The notes under the pieces are model-generated. The model ran no database searches and had not been told where the DNA came from. It saw nothing but the letters and a program-made list of their open reading frames with translations. 64,000 bases of DNA from Aequoribacter fuscus (GTDB lineage: Bacteria > Pseudomonadota > Gammaproteobacteria > Pseudomonadales > Halieaceae), in assembly GCF_009910365.1 (NCBI RefSeq), contig NZ_CP036423.1, forward strand, positions 2,170,001 through 2,234,000, read 5' to 3'. Both the position numbers and the translations under genes were made by a program. Of the stretch, positions 8,525-16,692 are shown in pieces; position 1 is the stretch's first letter, and each line of letters opens with the position of its first letter.

Positions 8525-9545
8525 GGTCCACCAGCACGGCACGGATCTGCCCGTGCCAAAAACGATCGAGCTCAGAGTCGGCGCATTCATTCCCATTTAT
8601 GCTGACTTCGTCACCGGCAAGCCACTTGATCATCCCCTTAGACTCAAGACGGGAAATCAGTGACGCAACGCGCGACGGCAATTCGGCACGCTGAGGGCAG
8701 AATATCCATGGGGTAAAACCGGCCGAGCACGCCTCTGCGATCATAGAAATCGAATCAACACTAACTAGGACCGCATCAGACGCCGCCAAATAGTCCGCCA
8801 TACAGCGCTCTTCGCGATGATTGAACCACACCGCTTGCCGCAAACAATGAGGGGGGATGAGCTTTTGTAGGCTCTTCTCAGTCTCTAACCCTGTGCGTCG
8901 TGACGTCGATAGTAACACCGCGTGAGACTCATCTTCGGCAAAGCCCCGAATTAACTGCGCGAGATGCTGCCAATCGGCTAAGGTGTACTCGCAACCCGCG
9001 CCGTCACCACCGATTAGGACCGCCAGCACTTTTTGGTGTTCCGCCAAACCCAAGCGCGTCCTCACCTCGCCTTTAACAACCCGACTGACCGCACCATGAG
9101 CCGAAGGCGGCAGAGGAACTTGTACACAGCGATCCCAAGACTCATCCGCATCGGCAGCAAACACCCAACCTAGTCGGTCGGGCCTGAGTCGGCGAGCCGA
9201 GCCCAAAAGAACCCCAGTGATGTTTTCTGTCGCCTGACAGGCCGCCAGAGCAAACGACGATTTCCCGCCCGCAGCCAAGACGAGATCGGGCCTAAAATCA
9301 TCCAGCGACAAGCCATACAAAGACAACACCGCGCGACGCCACAGCAAGGTCGGCAAATAATTAATAACGAGCGTCAATAGTGGGCGCATCAAAGCGGCAA
9401 GAGGAAGACGAACATTCGCCTCTGTTACCTGAAGGTCAGCCTGCTGACGCAAATAACGTACGAAGCCATCGGGCTTAGTTTCATGCCCGGGCTTACCGTC
9501 TCGCAGTATTAACACACGGAGTTCTTTTTGATCCAGTTCGGCCAT
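8511..9545 (-). CDS. ELM1-family protein, second copy
   Basis: A 344-residue paralogue of the ELM1-family protein at 6027. It shares the N-terminal DGKPGHETKPDGF block and the C-terminal VLVSVDSISMIAEACSAGF block, but it has an extra hydrophobic segment (about residues 45-75: LAALMRPLLTLVINYLPTLL) that could associate with the membrane, and a longer middle. The gene faces the sulfotransferase pair, overlapping its end by 14 bases. Function is unproven; a GT-B-like fold acting on a surface glycan is an inference from family and neighbourhood. Confidence 0.72.
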   Translation of the reverse strand: MAELDQKELRVLILRDGKPGHETKPDGFVRYLRQQADLQVTEANVRLPLAALMRPLLTLVINYLPTLLWRRAVLSLYGLSLDDFRPDLVLAAGGKSSFALAACQATENITGVLLGSARRLRPDRLGWVFAADADESWDRCVQVPLPPSAHGAVSRVVKGEVRTRLGLAEHQKVLAVLIGGDGAGCEYTLADWQHLAQLIRGFAEDESHAVLLSTSRRTGLETEKSLQKLIPPHCLRQAVWFNHREERCMADYLAASDAVLVSVDSISMIAEACSAGFTPWIFCPQRAELPSRVASLISRLESKGMIKWLAGDEVSINGNECADSELDRFWHGQIRAVLVDLKVL

Positions 9546-9600
9546 TGCGTTATGTTCTTAAACCCGAGGCTGGCATAGTCTTGCCAAGCTGTGAGCCATA

Positions 9601-9631
9601 TGTTCTGATCTAGGCAGTATAAACCAGAACA
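9601..9631. promoter_or_regulatory. inverted repeat upstream of the FAD-linked dehydrogenase
   Basis: TGTTCTG and CAGAACA form perfect 7-base arms separated by 17 bases, ending 14 bases before the ATG of the dehydrogenase in the divergent spacer with the second ELM1 gene. The spacing fits a dimeric repressor site overlapping a promoter. No regulator gene lies beside it, so its owner is unknown. Confidence 0.3.
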
Positions 9632-9645
9632 GAAGCAAACCCAGC

Positions 9646-11013
9646 ATGAGTGTCAATCTAGAACAACTTGCCCAACTCCTCGGCCCTAAGGGCATCCTGT
9701 TAGACGACGACGTCAAAGCGCGCCCAAATTACGCTTGGGGACAGGGCTCGTGCCCCGCTCGGGCTATTATACGCCCCAGCAGTACCGAAGCCTTGGCCGA
9801 CGCAATGGCAATGTGTTATGACGCTCACCAAACCATGGTCCCTTGGGGCGGGTTAACAGGCCTAGTTAATGGCATGACATGCTCTGAGCAGGATATTGCG
9901 ATTTCCTTAGAGCGCATGAACGGTATCGACTCGTTTGATACCGATGCCGGGATTATGGTGGTCAACGCCGGCACGCCTCTGCAAGTCGTGCAGGACGCTG
10001 CGCGCGAACAAGGCTGGCTCTTTCCCGTCGACCTGGGCGCACGGGGGACAGCTACCATCGGTGGCATGATTTCAACCAACGCTGGAGGCAATAGCGTCAT
10101 ACGTTACGGCATGATGCGAAATCAAGTTCTCGGGATCGAAGCGGTGCTACCCGATGGCCGCATTATCGACGCCATGAATGAAATGCTGAAGAACAATACT
10201 GGCTATGACTTGAAACAACTACTCATTGGCGCCGAGGGCACACTGGGCATTGTGACCAAAGCGGTTTTAAAACTGCAACCGGCACCGCTTCGAACATTCA
10301 CCGCGATGGTGGTGTGTGACAATTTCGATGGCGTAAAAACCTTATTAAAGAGCGCCTCTACGCAACTGGCCAGCAGCCTGACAGCCTTTGAAGCCATGTG
10401 GGGTAACTACTACGATTTAAATGTCGCCGAAACTGGGCGTCACCAAGCGGTGTTACCCCCGCATCAAGCGTTTTACATATTGCTAGAAAGTAGTCACAGC
10501 CAAGTCACTGAAACCAATCCGCTTGAGACGTTTTTAGAAGCGCAATTGGAAAGCGCTGTCATTAGCGATGCAGTCATAGCAAACTCGGAGCAACAGGCAG
10601 ACCAACTTTGGGCCATTCGCGATGACGTCGAAGCTAAGATGATCTTCAGAAGCCCCGCCATCTCCTATGATATCAGTCTGCCGTTGCGTCATATGCAGGC
10701 ATACACCGAGCAGCTTGAGCAGGCCTTGGCCAACTTTGATCCCGATGTAAAGTGCGTGACGTTCGGTCATTTGGGTGACGGTAATATCCACCTCGGTATA
10801 GGCCCATTGTCGGATAAAAAAGCGGTGAACGATATTGTCTACAACCTACTGACCCAATTTAAAGGCTCAGTATCGGCAGAGCATGGCATTGGTCTTGACA
10901 AAAAATCCTATCTAAACTTATGCCGCACCGAAGCGGAAATACACGTCATGAAAAGCATTAAAACCGCCATTGATCCTCGCGGGCTCATGAATCCCGGCAA
11001 AATATTTGCCTAA
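9646..11013 (+). CDS. FAD-binding oxidoreductase, D-lactate/glycolate dehydrogenase type
   Basis: A 455-residue FAD-linked oxidase of the GlcD / D-2-hydroxyacid dehydrogenase family. The N-terminal PCMH-type FAD domain holds the WGGLTGLVNG and GAEGTLGIVTKAVLKLQPAP elements; the C-terminal domain ends with VTFGHLGDGNIHLGI, carrying the metal-binding histidines, and SAEHGIGLDKKSYL. It would oxidise a 2-hydroxyacid to the 2-oxoacid and pass electrons to a carrier. Substrate specificity cannot be read. The next gene overlaps its stop codon by one base. Confidence 0.88.
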   Translation: MSVNLEQLAQLLGPKGILLDDDVKARPNYAWGQGSCPARAIIRPSSTEALADAMAMCYDAHQTMVPWGGLTGLVNGMTCSEQDIAISLERMNGIDSFDTDAGIMVVNAGTPLQVVQDAAREQGWLFPVDLGARGTATIGGMISTNAGGNSVIRYGMMRNQVLGIEAVLPDGRIIDAMNEMLKNNTGYDLKQLLIGAEGTLGIVTKAVLKLQPAPLRTFTAMVVCDNFDGVKTLLKSASTQLASSLTAFEAMWGNYYDLNVAETGRHQAVLPPHQAFYILLESSHSQVTETNPLETFLEAQLESAVISDAVIANSEQQADQLWAIRDDVEAKMIFRSPAISYDISLPLRHMQAYTEQLEQALANFDPDVKCVTFGHLGDGNIHLGIGPLSDKKAVNDIVYNLLTQFKGSVSAEHGIGLDKKSYLNLCRTEAEIHVMKSIKTAIDPRGLMNPGKIFA

Positions 11014-11495
11014 TGAAAGCGATCACTACTCTAATCCTATTGCTGGGGTTTGCTGCCGCGCAAACAGCCTCAAGCCAAGTAGTCGGCCCCGAGGAAATCG
11101 GCCCAGCGCTCGTCTGGACTGTGCAAGGCGACTTTAGAGATATTAAGCAGGACATCGTTACAACGATAGAAGCCAAAGGCTTGGTCGTGTCCTATACTGC
11201 CTACGCAGCCAACATGCTAGCGCGAACATCAGAGGCGGTAGAAGATGCAAAGCCCGTATATGACCAGGGTGAATCGATACTGTTTTGCAAGGCCGATCTC
11301 AGCCACGAACTGGCACAGCAAGATCCGCATAACATCGTCTTATGCCCCTACTCCATCAGTTTATACACCCTGATTGACGCGCCTACGACCACTTACGTGA
11401 GCGTGCGTCTACCGGCCTTACAAGTACCCGCTTATATCGCCGTCCACGATCTACTCGAGCAAATCGTGGAACAGGCGCTGGAGTGGTATCGCTGA
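11013..11495 (+). CDS. DUF302 domain protein, exported
   Basis: A 160-residue protein with an N-terminal signal peptide (hydrophobic MKAITTLILLLGFAAAQTASS) and a DUF302-type domain: VQGDFRDIKQDIVTTIEAKGL early, then ILFCKADLSHELAQQDPHN and VLCPYSISLYTL. The two cysteines (in FCKA and LCPY) are the recognisable family pair. The ATG overlaps the stop of the dehydrogenase gene (TAATG), so the two are coupled. DUF302 proteins often occur beside sulfur-oxidation genes, and soxB ends 5 bases away on the other strand. A periplasmic role is likely; the biochemical function is unknown. Confidence 0.75.
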   Translation: MKAITTLILLLGFAAAQTASSQVVGPEEIGPALVWTVQGDFRDIKQDIVTTIEAKGLVVSYTAYAANMLARTSEAVEDAKPVYDQGESILFCKADLSHELAQQDPHNIVLCPYSISLYTLIDAPTTTYVSVRLPALQVPAYIAVHDLLEQIVEQALEWYR

Positions 11496-11499
11496 ACGT

Positions 11500-13281
11500 C
11501 TAGGCGAACTTGCCTAGGTAACTTTCGATACCTGGATTATCGGCTTTAACGCCCTTAAGGACGGGGGTGTTAATTTTATCGACTTTCACAGTTTTCGCAT
11601 CGCGTAGGTAATCGGCGACCACATCCCAAATGGGCGCGCCCGGAGATTGTGAGCCCACAGTCGCCCAACCTGCCACTTTATAATTCTTGCCAGCCTCGAT
11701 TTTCTCACCGTTATCCAGTGTCATGTCGGTAATGCGCGCGCCAAACTGACCTTGGGGCTCAATCACGTAATTCAAGCCACCGCAACGCACCATGTCACCA
11801 CCCTGCTGATAGTAAGGATCGCTGTTGAATAAGTTATCCGCGACATCCTCTAAGATCGCTTTTAAATTTTCGCCCGACATCTCGCGTGCGTAAGTCTCGG
11901 GGTAGGTCATACAGGTTTGATCCATCACACGATCCATGGTGATGGTTTCACCAGGCAACACTGTTGTGCCCCAGCGAAAACCCGGCGACAGCGAAATTTG
12001 CGCATCAAGCTGCGTACGCAGAGCATCGCAAATTACCTGATCGAACGTTCCGTTAAAATTACCGCGGCGATACAACAAAGAGTCAGCGACTGCGAGCTCT
12101 TCGTTAAGAATATCCAAATAGGGTGCCCGAACGGCGTCAATGAAGCTCACCATTTCAGGGTCTGGGGTCAACAATTCGGAGAATACTGGCAGCAAGCGGT
12201 ACCGATAGTCTTTGACTCTCCCTTTACCCAAATCTAAGTCCAATACGCCAACGAATTTTCCGTTAGAACCCGCATTAGTCACCAGGGTAACACCGCCGGA
12301 GTTTTTCACCTCGACCGGCACCGGAACGCCGTCGTGAGTATGGCCACCAAGAATCACATCGATACCCGAGACCTGGCTTGCCAATTTAAGATCGACATCC
12401 ATACCGTTGTGCGACAGCAAAATGACTGCGTCGACCTCTTCATTGGCACGAATCTCGTCAACCAAATCAGCCAAATCGTTTTCTCGTATACCAAAGGTCC
12501 AGTTTGGAATAAACCGTTTTGGATTGGCAATCGGGGTATACGGGAACGCCTGACCAATAACAGCGACTCGATGTTCGCCCATCGTTTTAATATCATAGGG
12601 CTTGAACACATGCCCGGTCATATCATCATAAACCGGCACACCATCAAACAAAGCTTCGTCGCTGGCGTAGGTGTTTTGCGCCACAAAGGTACCGTTGAAT
12701 TTTTCGACGTTAGCTAAAATTTCGTCTTCTAGGTAAGTGAACTCCCAGTGACCGGTCATAATGTCCACGCCAAGCTTATTGGTCGCTTCCACCATATCCT
12801 GACCGCGAGTCCAGTAGGCGGTACCGGAACCTTGCCAGGTGTCGCCGCCATCAAGCAGCAGACTTCGACCATCTGGCACCGAGGCGCGGAGCTGATCAAT
12901 CAAGGTTTTAAGGTGGGCGAACCCCCCCACTTTGCCGAAGCGGCTTGCCGCTTCTTCAAAATTTAAATAGGTTAAGGCATGCGCCTGAATCGCCGAAGCA
13001 TCGCTAAGCTCAGACAGCAAGCTTTTGCCGACTTTATGCGGCCAGCGGCCATAAGTCGTTCCAAAACCTAAATTGACGTTCGGCTCGCGAAAATAAATAG
13101 GATTTAACTGAGCGTGGGTATCCGTGATGTGCAGCAAGCGAGCCGAGCCGAAGACAGGCACATCATACAAAGATGAAGCCGAGTTAGACCATGTTTTGGC
13201 ACTGGCCGACAAACCTACACCGGCCATAGAGAATGCAGCGCTCGAGCGCATTAACAAATCCAAAAATTCGCGACGATTCAT
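11500..13281 (-). CDS. soxB: thiosulfohydrolase SoxB
   Basis: A 593-residue periplasmic di-manganese enzyme that hydrolyses the terminal sulfone from the SoxY-cysteine S-thiosulfonate as sulfate. The metallophosphatase signatures are HITDTHAQLNP, GGDTWQGSGTAYWTRGQD and ILGGHTHDG. The start is taken at 13281: AGAGG lies just before it and the twin-arginine signal NRREFLDLLMRSS follows at once; the longer frame from 13317 would overlap soxK by 25 bases. The last gene of the minus-strand sox operon, it converges on the DUF302 gene. Confidence 0.96.
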   Translation of the reverse strand: MNRREFLDLLMRSSAAFSMAGVGLSASAKTWSNSASSLYDVPVFGSARLLHITDTHAQLNPIYFREPNVNLGFGTTYGRWPHKVGKSLLSELSDASAIQAHALTYLNFEEAASRFGKVGGFAHLKTLIDQLRASVPDGRSLLLDGGDTWQGSGTAYWTRGQDMVEATNKLGVDIMTGHWEFTYLEDEILANVEKFNGTFVAQNTYASDEALFDGVPVYDDMTGHVFKPYDIKTMGEHRVAVIGQAFPYTPIANPKRFIPNWTFGIRENDLADLVDEIRANEEVDAVILLSHNGMDVDLKLASQVSGIDVILGGHTHDGVPVPVEVKNSGGVTLVTNAGSNGKFVGVLDLDLGKGRVKDYRYRLLPVFSELLTPDPEMVSFIDAVRAPYLDILNEELAVADSLLYRRGNFNGTFDQVICDALRTQLDAQISLSPGFRWGTTVLPGETITMDRVMDQTCMTYPETYAREMSGENLKAILEDVADNLFNSDPYYQQGGDMVRCGGLNYVIEPQGQFGARITDMTLDNGEKIEAGKNYKVAGWATVGSQSPGAPIWDVVADYLRDAKTVKVDKINTPVLKGVKADNPGIESYLGKFA

Positions 13282-13292
13282 GCCGACCTCTG

Positions 13293-13601
13293 CTACTTGA
13301 GCACGCGGCTTTGCCAAGCCGTCGCTTCGTTTTCGGCTTGCGCCATGGCCGCTTTTGCGGTGTCTAGCGCCCGTTGCGCATGCACCATCGCCTGCTCACA
13401 AGCACCAGATGCGTGCTCTGCTTTGGCCTCTGCTAAGTAGGTCTCGGTGGGCACCCAGGCAAAACCGCGTGCATCGACCGCGTTATACGCATCTTGCGCT
13501 TTTTGTATCAGAGCACTCGCCTCAGTGCAGTCGTCCGCCAATACGGAACCACTGAACAGCGCCAAACTCAGTGCCGCCATACCCATAAATTTAGGAGTCA
13601 T
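13293..13601 (-). CDS. soxK: SoxXA-binding protein SoxK
   Basis: A 102-residue small exported protein: a signal peptide (MTPKFMGMAALSLALFSGSV, cleaved before DDCTEAS) and a short helical-hairpin domain with two cysteines. This matches the SoxXA-binding/SoxK family, which associates with the SoxXA cytochrome and raises its activity. GGTGA six bases before the ATG at 13601 sets the start; the open frame upstream lacks a signal peptide at its beginning. It lies between soxA (16 bases) and soxB (11 bases) in the operon. Confidence 0.85.
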   Translation of the reverse strand: MTPKFMGMAALSLALFSGSVLADDCTEASALIQKAQDAYNAVDARGFAWVPTETYLAEAKAEHASGACEQAMVHAQRALDTAKAAMAQAENEATAWQSRVLK

Positions 13602-13617
13602 TGAATTCACCGTTGTC

Positions 13618-14421
13618 TTATTTACGAGTGGTAGGGCCATTGAGGGGCAAACCATTGCTCATGTACGTCAAAAAGTATTCGAGATTGCGATATTCTTCGC
13701 TTTGAAGTTCAAACCCTTTAGCCTTGACTTGATCGTTACACTCCTTGAAACGGCGCTGAAGCGGGCCTACTTCATCCCACTTGCCACGGTACGACGGCCA
13801 ATGAGTCACATGCCCCAAAGCGGCGCTTAAACGCTCTGAGCGCAGATTATTACCGGCCATTTCTAAGTGGCAAGAGCTACAGGCGAAGTTCAATTGGCCT
13901 CGGCGCTGATAATAGAAGGCCTTACCATCCTCGTAAGCGGCCAAGGCTTGTTCGTTGGGCACATCAATATTGATCGACTCTTCACGCGACTCAAATGCCA
14001 TGTAGGCTGATAGCGCTACCATATCGTAATCGAGGTAGTCCCAAACCTCCTCCCCATTTGCCTCACGACAATTGTTGATCGCAAGCTCCAAGGTCACTAC
14101 GCCTTGCTTAGCGTCCCACATGGGGTAGTTTTGTTTCACGGCTGGCGTACCACCAAAGCAATCTGCGTAGGGGCCGTCTTCCCAGAGTGCCTCACCATCG
14201 AAAACAGCGTCTTCGTAGGGTGGAAAACCCGCTTCAAGGGCCTCCCACTGTTTGCGTTTATCCTCGTCTAGGGCATAAGCGCCATTGATGTGCTCTGCAA
14301 CCTCAATACTTGGAAACCGCTTTTCAAAGAATTGAACAAAGGCTGCACGATCTTCCTCTGGCCCTGCGGCTGCCGACAAGCTCAAGCTTGCAAGCAGCGC
14401 AACCGTAACTGGATACTTCAT
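13618..14421 (-). CDS. soxA: sulfur oxidation c-type cytochrome SoxA
   Basis: A 267-residue periplasmic subunit of SoxXA, which joins thiosulfate to the SoxY cysteine with loss of two electrons. It has a signal peptide, one haem motif FACSSCH (about residues 181-187) and a conserved cysteine in RRFKECNDQ that serves as the haem ligand (persulfide) in the family. The N-terminal half has two single cysteines (ADCFGG, NNCREA) instead of a CxxCH, so it belongs to the one-haem SoxA type with a likely disulfide there. AGAGG upstream supports the ATG. Confidence 0.95.
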   Translation of the reverse strand: MKYPVTVALLASLSLSAAAGPEEDRAAFVQFFEKRFPSIEVAEHINGAYALDEDKRKQWEALEAGFPPYEDAVFDGEALWEDGPYADCFGGTPAVKQNYPMWDAKQGVVTLELAINNCREANGEEVWDYLDYDMVALSAYMAFESREESINIDVPNEQALAAYEDGKAFYYQRRGQLNFACSSCHLEMAGNNLRSERLSAALGHVTHWPSYRGKWDEVGPLQRRFKECNDQVKAKGFELQSEEYRNLEYFLTYMSNGLPLNGPTTRK

Positions 14422-14455
14422 AGGCTACCTCTAGTACTCAGTCGCTATCGACTTA

Positions 14456-14869
14456 TTATTTTTTCTTGCGGCTTTTAACTACCTGTTCTTCGGTATCACT
14501 GTACCCTTGGTTATCGGTCCAAGACAGTGTAAAGGTATCTCCCCCTTCAACGCCGCGGATAGCGAAGTTGATAATAGGGTCTTTAGACACCGAACCACTC
14601 AAGTCAGCGGCCAAAACAACCTCACCGTTGATTTTGCACTCCCAATCAATTAGGTGGTGCGTCTTATGCGCCAGGATCGATACCTTACCGTCTTTAAGGA
14701 CAGGGTTATCCTCTGCGTCGCGCTCAATACCCGGGGTCATAGGGTGCACAACCATGGTCATCACTGACAGCACATTATCAGCAGCGGTATCTCCCTCTTT
14801 CAAACGCAAACGAGTGCGAGTGCGAGGCCGATAGTTTTCAATTTCTTCTGAACGAGCGTGATCTGACAT
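14456..14869 (-). CDS. soxZ: thiosulfate oxidation carrier subunit SoxZ
   Basis: A 137-residue immunoglobulin-like partner of SoxY. Core blocks VVHPMTPGIERD, GSVSKDPIINFAIRG and TLSWTDNQGYSD match the family. It is longer than the usual 100-110 residues: about 20 extra charged residues at the N-terminus before TRTRLRLKEGDT, and a basic tail VVKSRKKK. A strong AGGAG seven bases before the ATG supports the extended start. It has no signal peptide, as expected for a protein exported bound to the Tat-targeted SoxY. Confidence 0.93.
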   Translation of the reverse strand: MSDHARSEEIENYRPRTRTRLRLKEGDTAADNVLSVMTMVVHPMTPGIERDAEDNPVLKDGKVSILAHKTHHLIDWECKINGEVVLAADLSGSVSKDPIINFAIRGVEGGDTFTLSWTDNQGYSDTEEQVVKSRKKK

Positions 14870-14888
14870 ATTTCTCTCCTAATCCTGT

Positions 14889-15353
14889 TTAGCCGCCGCA
14901 ACCGCCAAGCGTTGCCTTCACTTCTTTGCTGGCGGAATAAAGCCCCTTATCGGTCTCGACAATGGCATGCACCATGGTTGTCCCGGCCAGCTTGATAAAC
15001 GTTTCTAATTCTGGCTCTACTCGGGGACTAAAATAGAATTTCGCTGAAATCGGCGTTGGATTCACTTCGGCCATAAAGGTAATGCTTTTAAGGGCGCCTA
15101 ATTTCGCCTCATCAACTTTAACTTTAACGTTTGTTTTTGCTGGGCTCTCGGCGATGTCGGGCAATTCCAGGGTAATGCCATCCGAACCGTCGGCGATGTC
15201 TTGACCGCCAAACATCGTGCTGCGTGCTTTGGCAAAATCACCTAGGCCAAAGGCCTCAGAATTTCTAGCGAATGCGGTCAATGGCATGGCGACTAACGCG
15301 GCTGCGGCCATTAAGCCCTGCACAATACGACGTCTTGAAAATAACTTAGACAT
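14889..15353 (-). CDS. soxY: thiosulfate oxidation carrier protein SoxY
   Basis: A 154-residue carrier whose C-terminal cysteine holds the sulfur intermediates during Sox catalysis. The sequence ends in the diagnostic swinging arm TLGGCGG. The start at 15353 follows GGAG eight bases away and gives a twin-arginine signal, SRRRIVQGLMAAAALVAMPL. A longer open frame of 16 codons upstream has no such support and overlaps soxX. It lies directly before soxZ; the two products form the SoxYZ heterodimer. Confidence 0.96.
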   Translation of the reverse strand: MSKLFSRRRIVQGLMAAAALVAMPLTAFARNSEAFGLGDFAKARSTMFGGQDIADGSDGITLELPDIAESPAKTNVKVKVDEAKLGALKSITFMAEVNPTPISAKFYFSPRVEPELETFIKLAGTTMVHAIVETDKGLYSASKEVKATLGGCGG

Positions 15354-15370
15354 ACTTTTCTCCGTTGCTG

Positions 15371-15724
15371 TTATAAAGAATGGACGTAGTCTACCATCCA
15401 CTCCAGTTCCTGATCTGTCAAAATATGATGAGCGCCATAGGGCGGCATGTTGGTATTGGGGTTTCGAACTCTGGGATCGGCAATCTGCGCTTTGAGCTGT
15501 TCCCGATCAGGGTAGCGTAACTGCATCATAATCAAAGCAGGTCCACTATTACCCGGTTGCTCTGCTCCCTCAGCCATATGGCAGGAAAAGCAGTTACCAG
15601 CGTTACGATCAGCGGCCAAGCCGTAGCCTTTAGCGATGCGTTCTTCTAGCGACAAATCAGATGCACTCAAGTTTGCGCATCCAAGCAATAGTGCCGCAGT
15701 AACCATTAATTTTAGCTTTGGCAT
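15371..15724 (-). CDS. soxX: sulfur oxidation c-type cytochrome SoxX
   Basis: A 117-residue monohaem cytochrome, the electron-accepting subunit of SoxXA. It has a signal peptide, the haem motif GNCFSCH (about residues 43-49), the family block QPGNSGPAL and RNPNTNMPPYGAHHILT, which supplies the methionine ligand. The start overlaps the soxD stop (TAATG), with AGGAG nine bases upstream. Here soxX lies apart from soxA, with soxY and soxZ between them. The product should act in the periplasm together with SoxA and SoxK. Confidence 0.95.
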   Translation of the reverse strand: MPKLKLMVTAALLLGCANLSASDLSLEERIAKGYGLAADRNAGNCFSCHMAEGAEQPGNSGPALIMMQLRYPDREQLKAQIADPRVRNPNTNMPPYGAHHILTDQELEWMVDYVHSL

Positions 15725-16692
15725 TACAGGCTCTCCTGTACCATATAGTCTACGGCCGCTTTGACGTCGTCGTCAGTCAGGTTCATGAAACCACCTTTAG
15801 CTGGCATGACTCCGGCCTCGCCTTGGTAACCTTCTATGGCATGCTTGTACAGGGTGGCACTACCCGCCGCTATTCGCCCACGCCACCCTTCGACGTCACC
15901 CACTTTGGGGGCGCCCGCTAATCCCGAGCCGTGACAAAGCATGCAGCTTTGATCGTACACACTCTTACCGACAGTCGCTACTGCAGGCTGAGATTCAGTA
16001 GCTGCCTCAGTGGCATCTCCCTGCGCAGCCGCCAGCTCCTCTGCCAAAGAGGGCGATGCCTGCGACTTGATTTCGATAGCGGCAGGATCTCGGCAATCCG
16101 ACATACAGCGTGTGTTCGCCGTATCGGGACGTTCGTCAGGAATAAAATTGGGCTCATTCGGCAAGCGCACGGTAGCCAAAGTGTCTTGATTAAGCTCGAA
16201 GGTCTCGTCGTCAATGATGTAATTCATAAACAACAAGTAGGCCGTTAGAGAATAGACCTCATCGGGCGCTAAAGATCTGGGCGCCGTATAGGGCATGGCT
16301 CGGTTGATATAGTCGAATACCGTGCTCGTGTAATTCCAGTACGAGCCGATCGTTTTATGCGGACGCCCATCACCGCTCAAAGTGCCTTCACCACCTGCGA
16401 GCGAGGGATAACCGTCAACACCCTCACCAAAACTACCATGGCAAGAGGCGCATTTTTCTTCGTAGATCCACTCGCCCTCTTCCGCTGTACCGCGACCCTC
16501 TGGCAATCCCAATCCGTCCGGGCGCACATCAATATCCCAACCCGCTATTTGCTCAGGGGTCGCGACTTGACCATAACCGTAGTAGCCCGAGTCCTTTTCG
16601 GCCTGGGCAGCACCTGCTCCGAGCGTCATGGCGACCGCCAGCAACCCACTTGATAATAAGCTCGTTTTTACTTGATTAGGAGATTTGAACAT
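15724..16692 (-). CDS. soxD: sulfane dehydrogenase dihaem cytochrome SoxD
   Basis: A 322-residue periplasmic dihaem cytochrome that takes electrons from the SoxC molybdoprotein. Two haem motifs are visible, KCASCHG (about residue 76) and SCMLCHG (about 248), joined by a linker with RCMSDCRDP and an Ala/Glu-rich stretch. The start at 16692 follows GGGAG and gives a good signal peptide (TSLLSSGLLAVAMTLGAGAA). It overlaps the soxC stop by 17 bases, so the two subunits are translationally coupled. The longer open frame upstream is a soxC shadow. Confidence 0.92.
   Translation of the reverse strand: MFKSPNQVKTSLLSSGLLAVAMTLGAGAAQAEKDSGYYGYGQVATPEQIAGWDIDVRPDGLGLPEGRGTAEEGEWIYEEKCASCHGSFGEGVDGYPSLAGGEGTLSGDGRPHKTIGSYWNYTSTVFDYINRAMPYTAPRSLAPDEVYSLTAYLLFMNYIIDDETFELNQDTLATVRLPNEPNFIPDERPDTANTRCMSDCRDPAAIEIKSQASPSLAEELAAAQGDATEAATESQPAVATVGKSVYDQSCMLCHGSGLAGAPKVGDVEGWRGRIAAGSATLYKHAIEGYQGEAGVMPAKGGFMNLTDDDVKAAVDYMVQESL

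Noticed and set aside
13618-14421. Loss of the first SoxA haem site taken as a frameshift or decay
   Set aside because: The frame is intact and the two lone cysteines match the known one-haem SoxA form.
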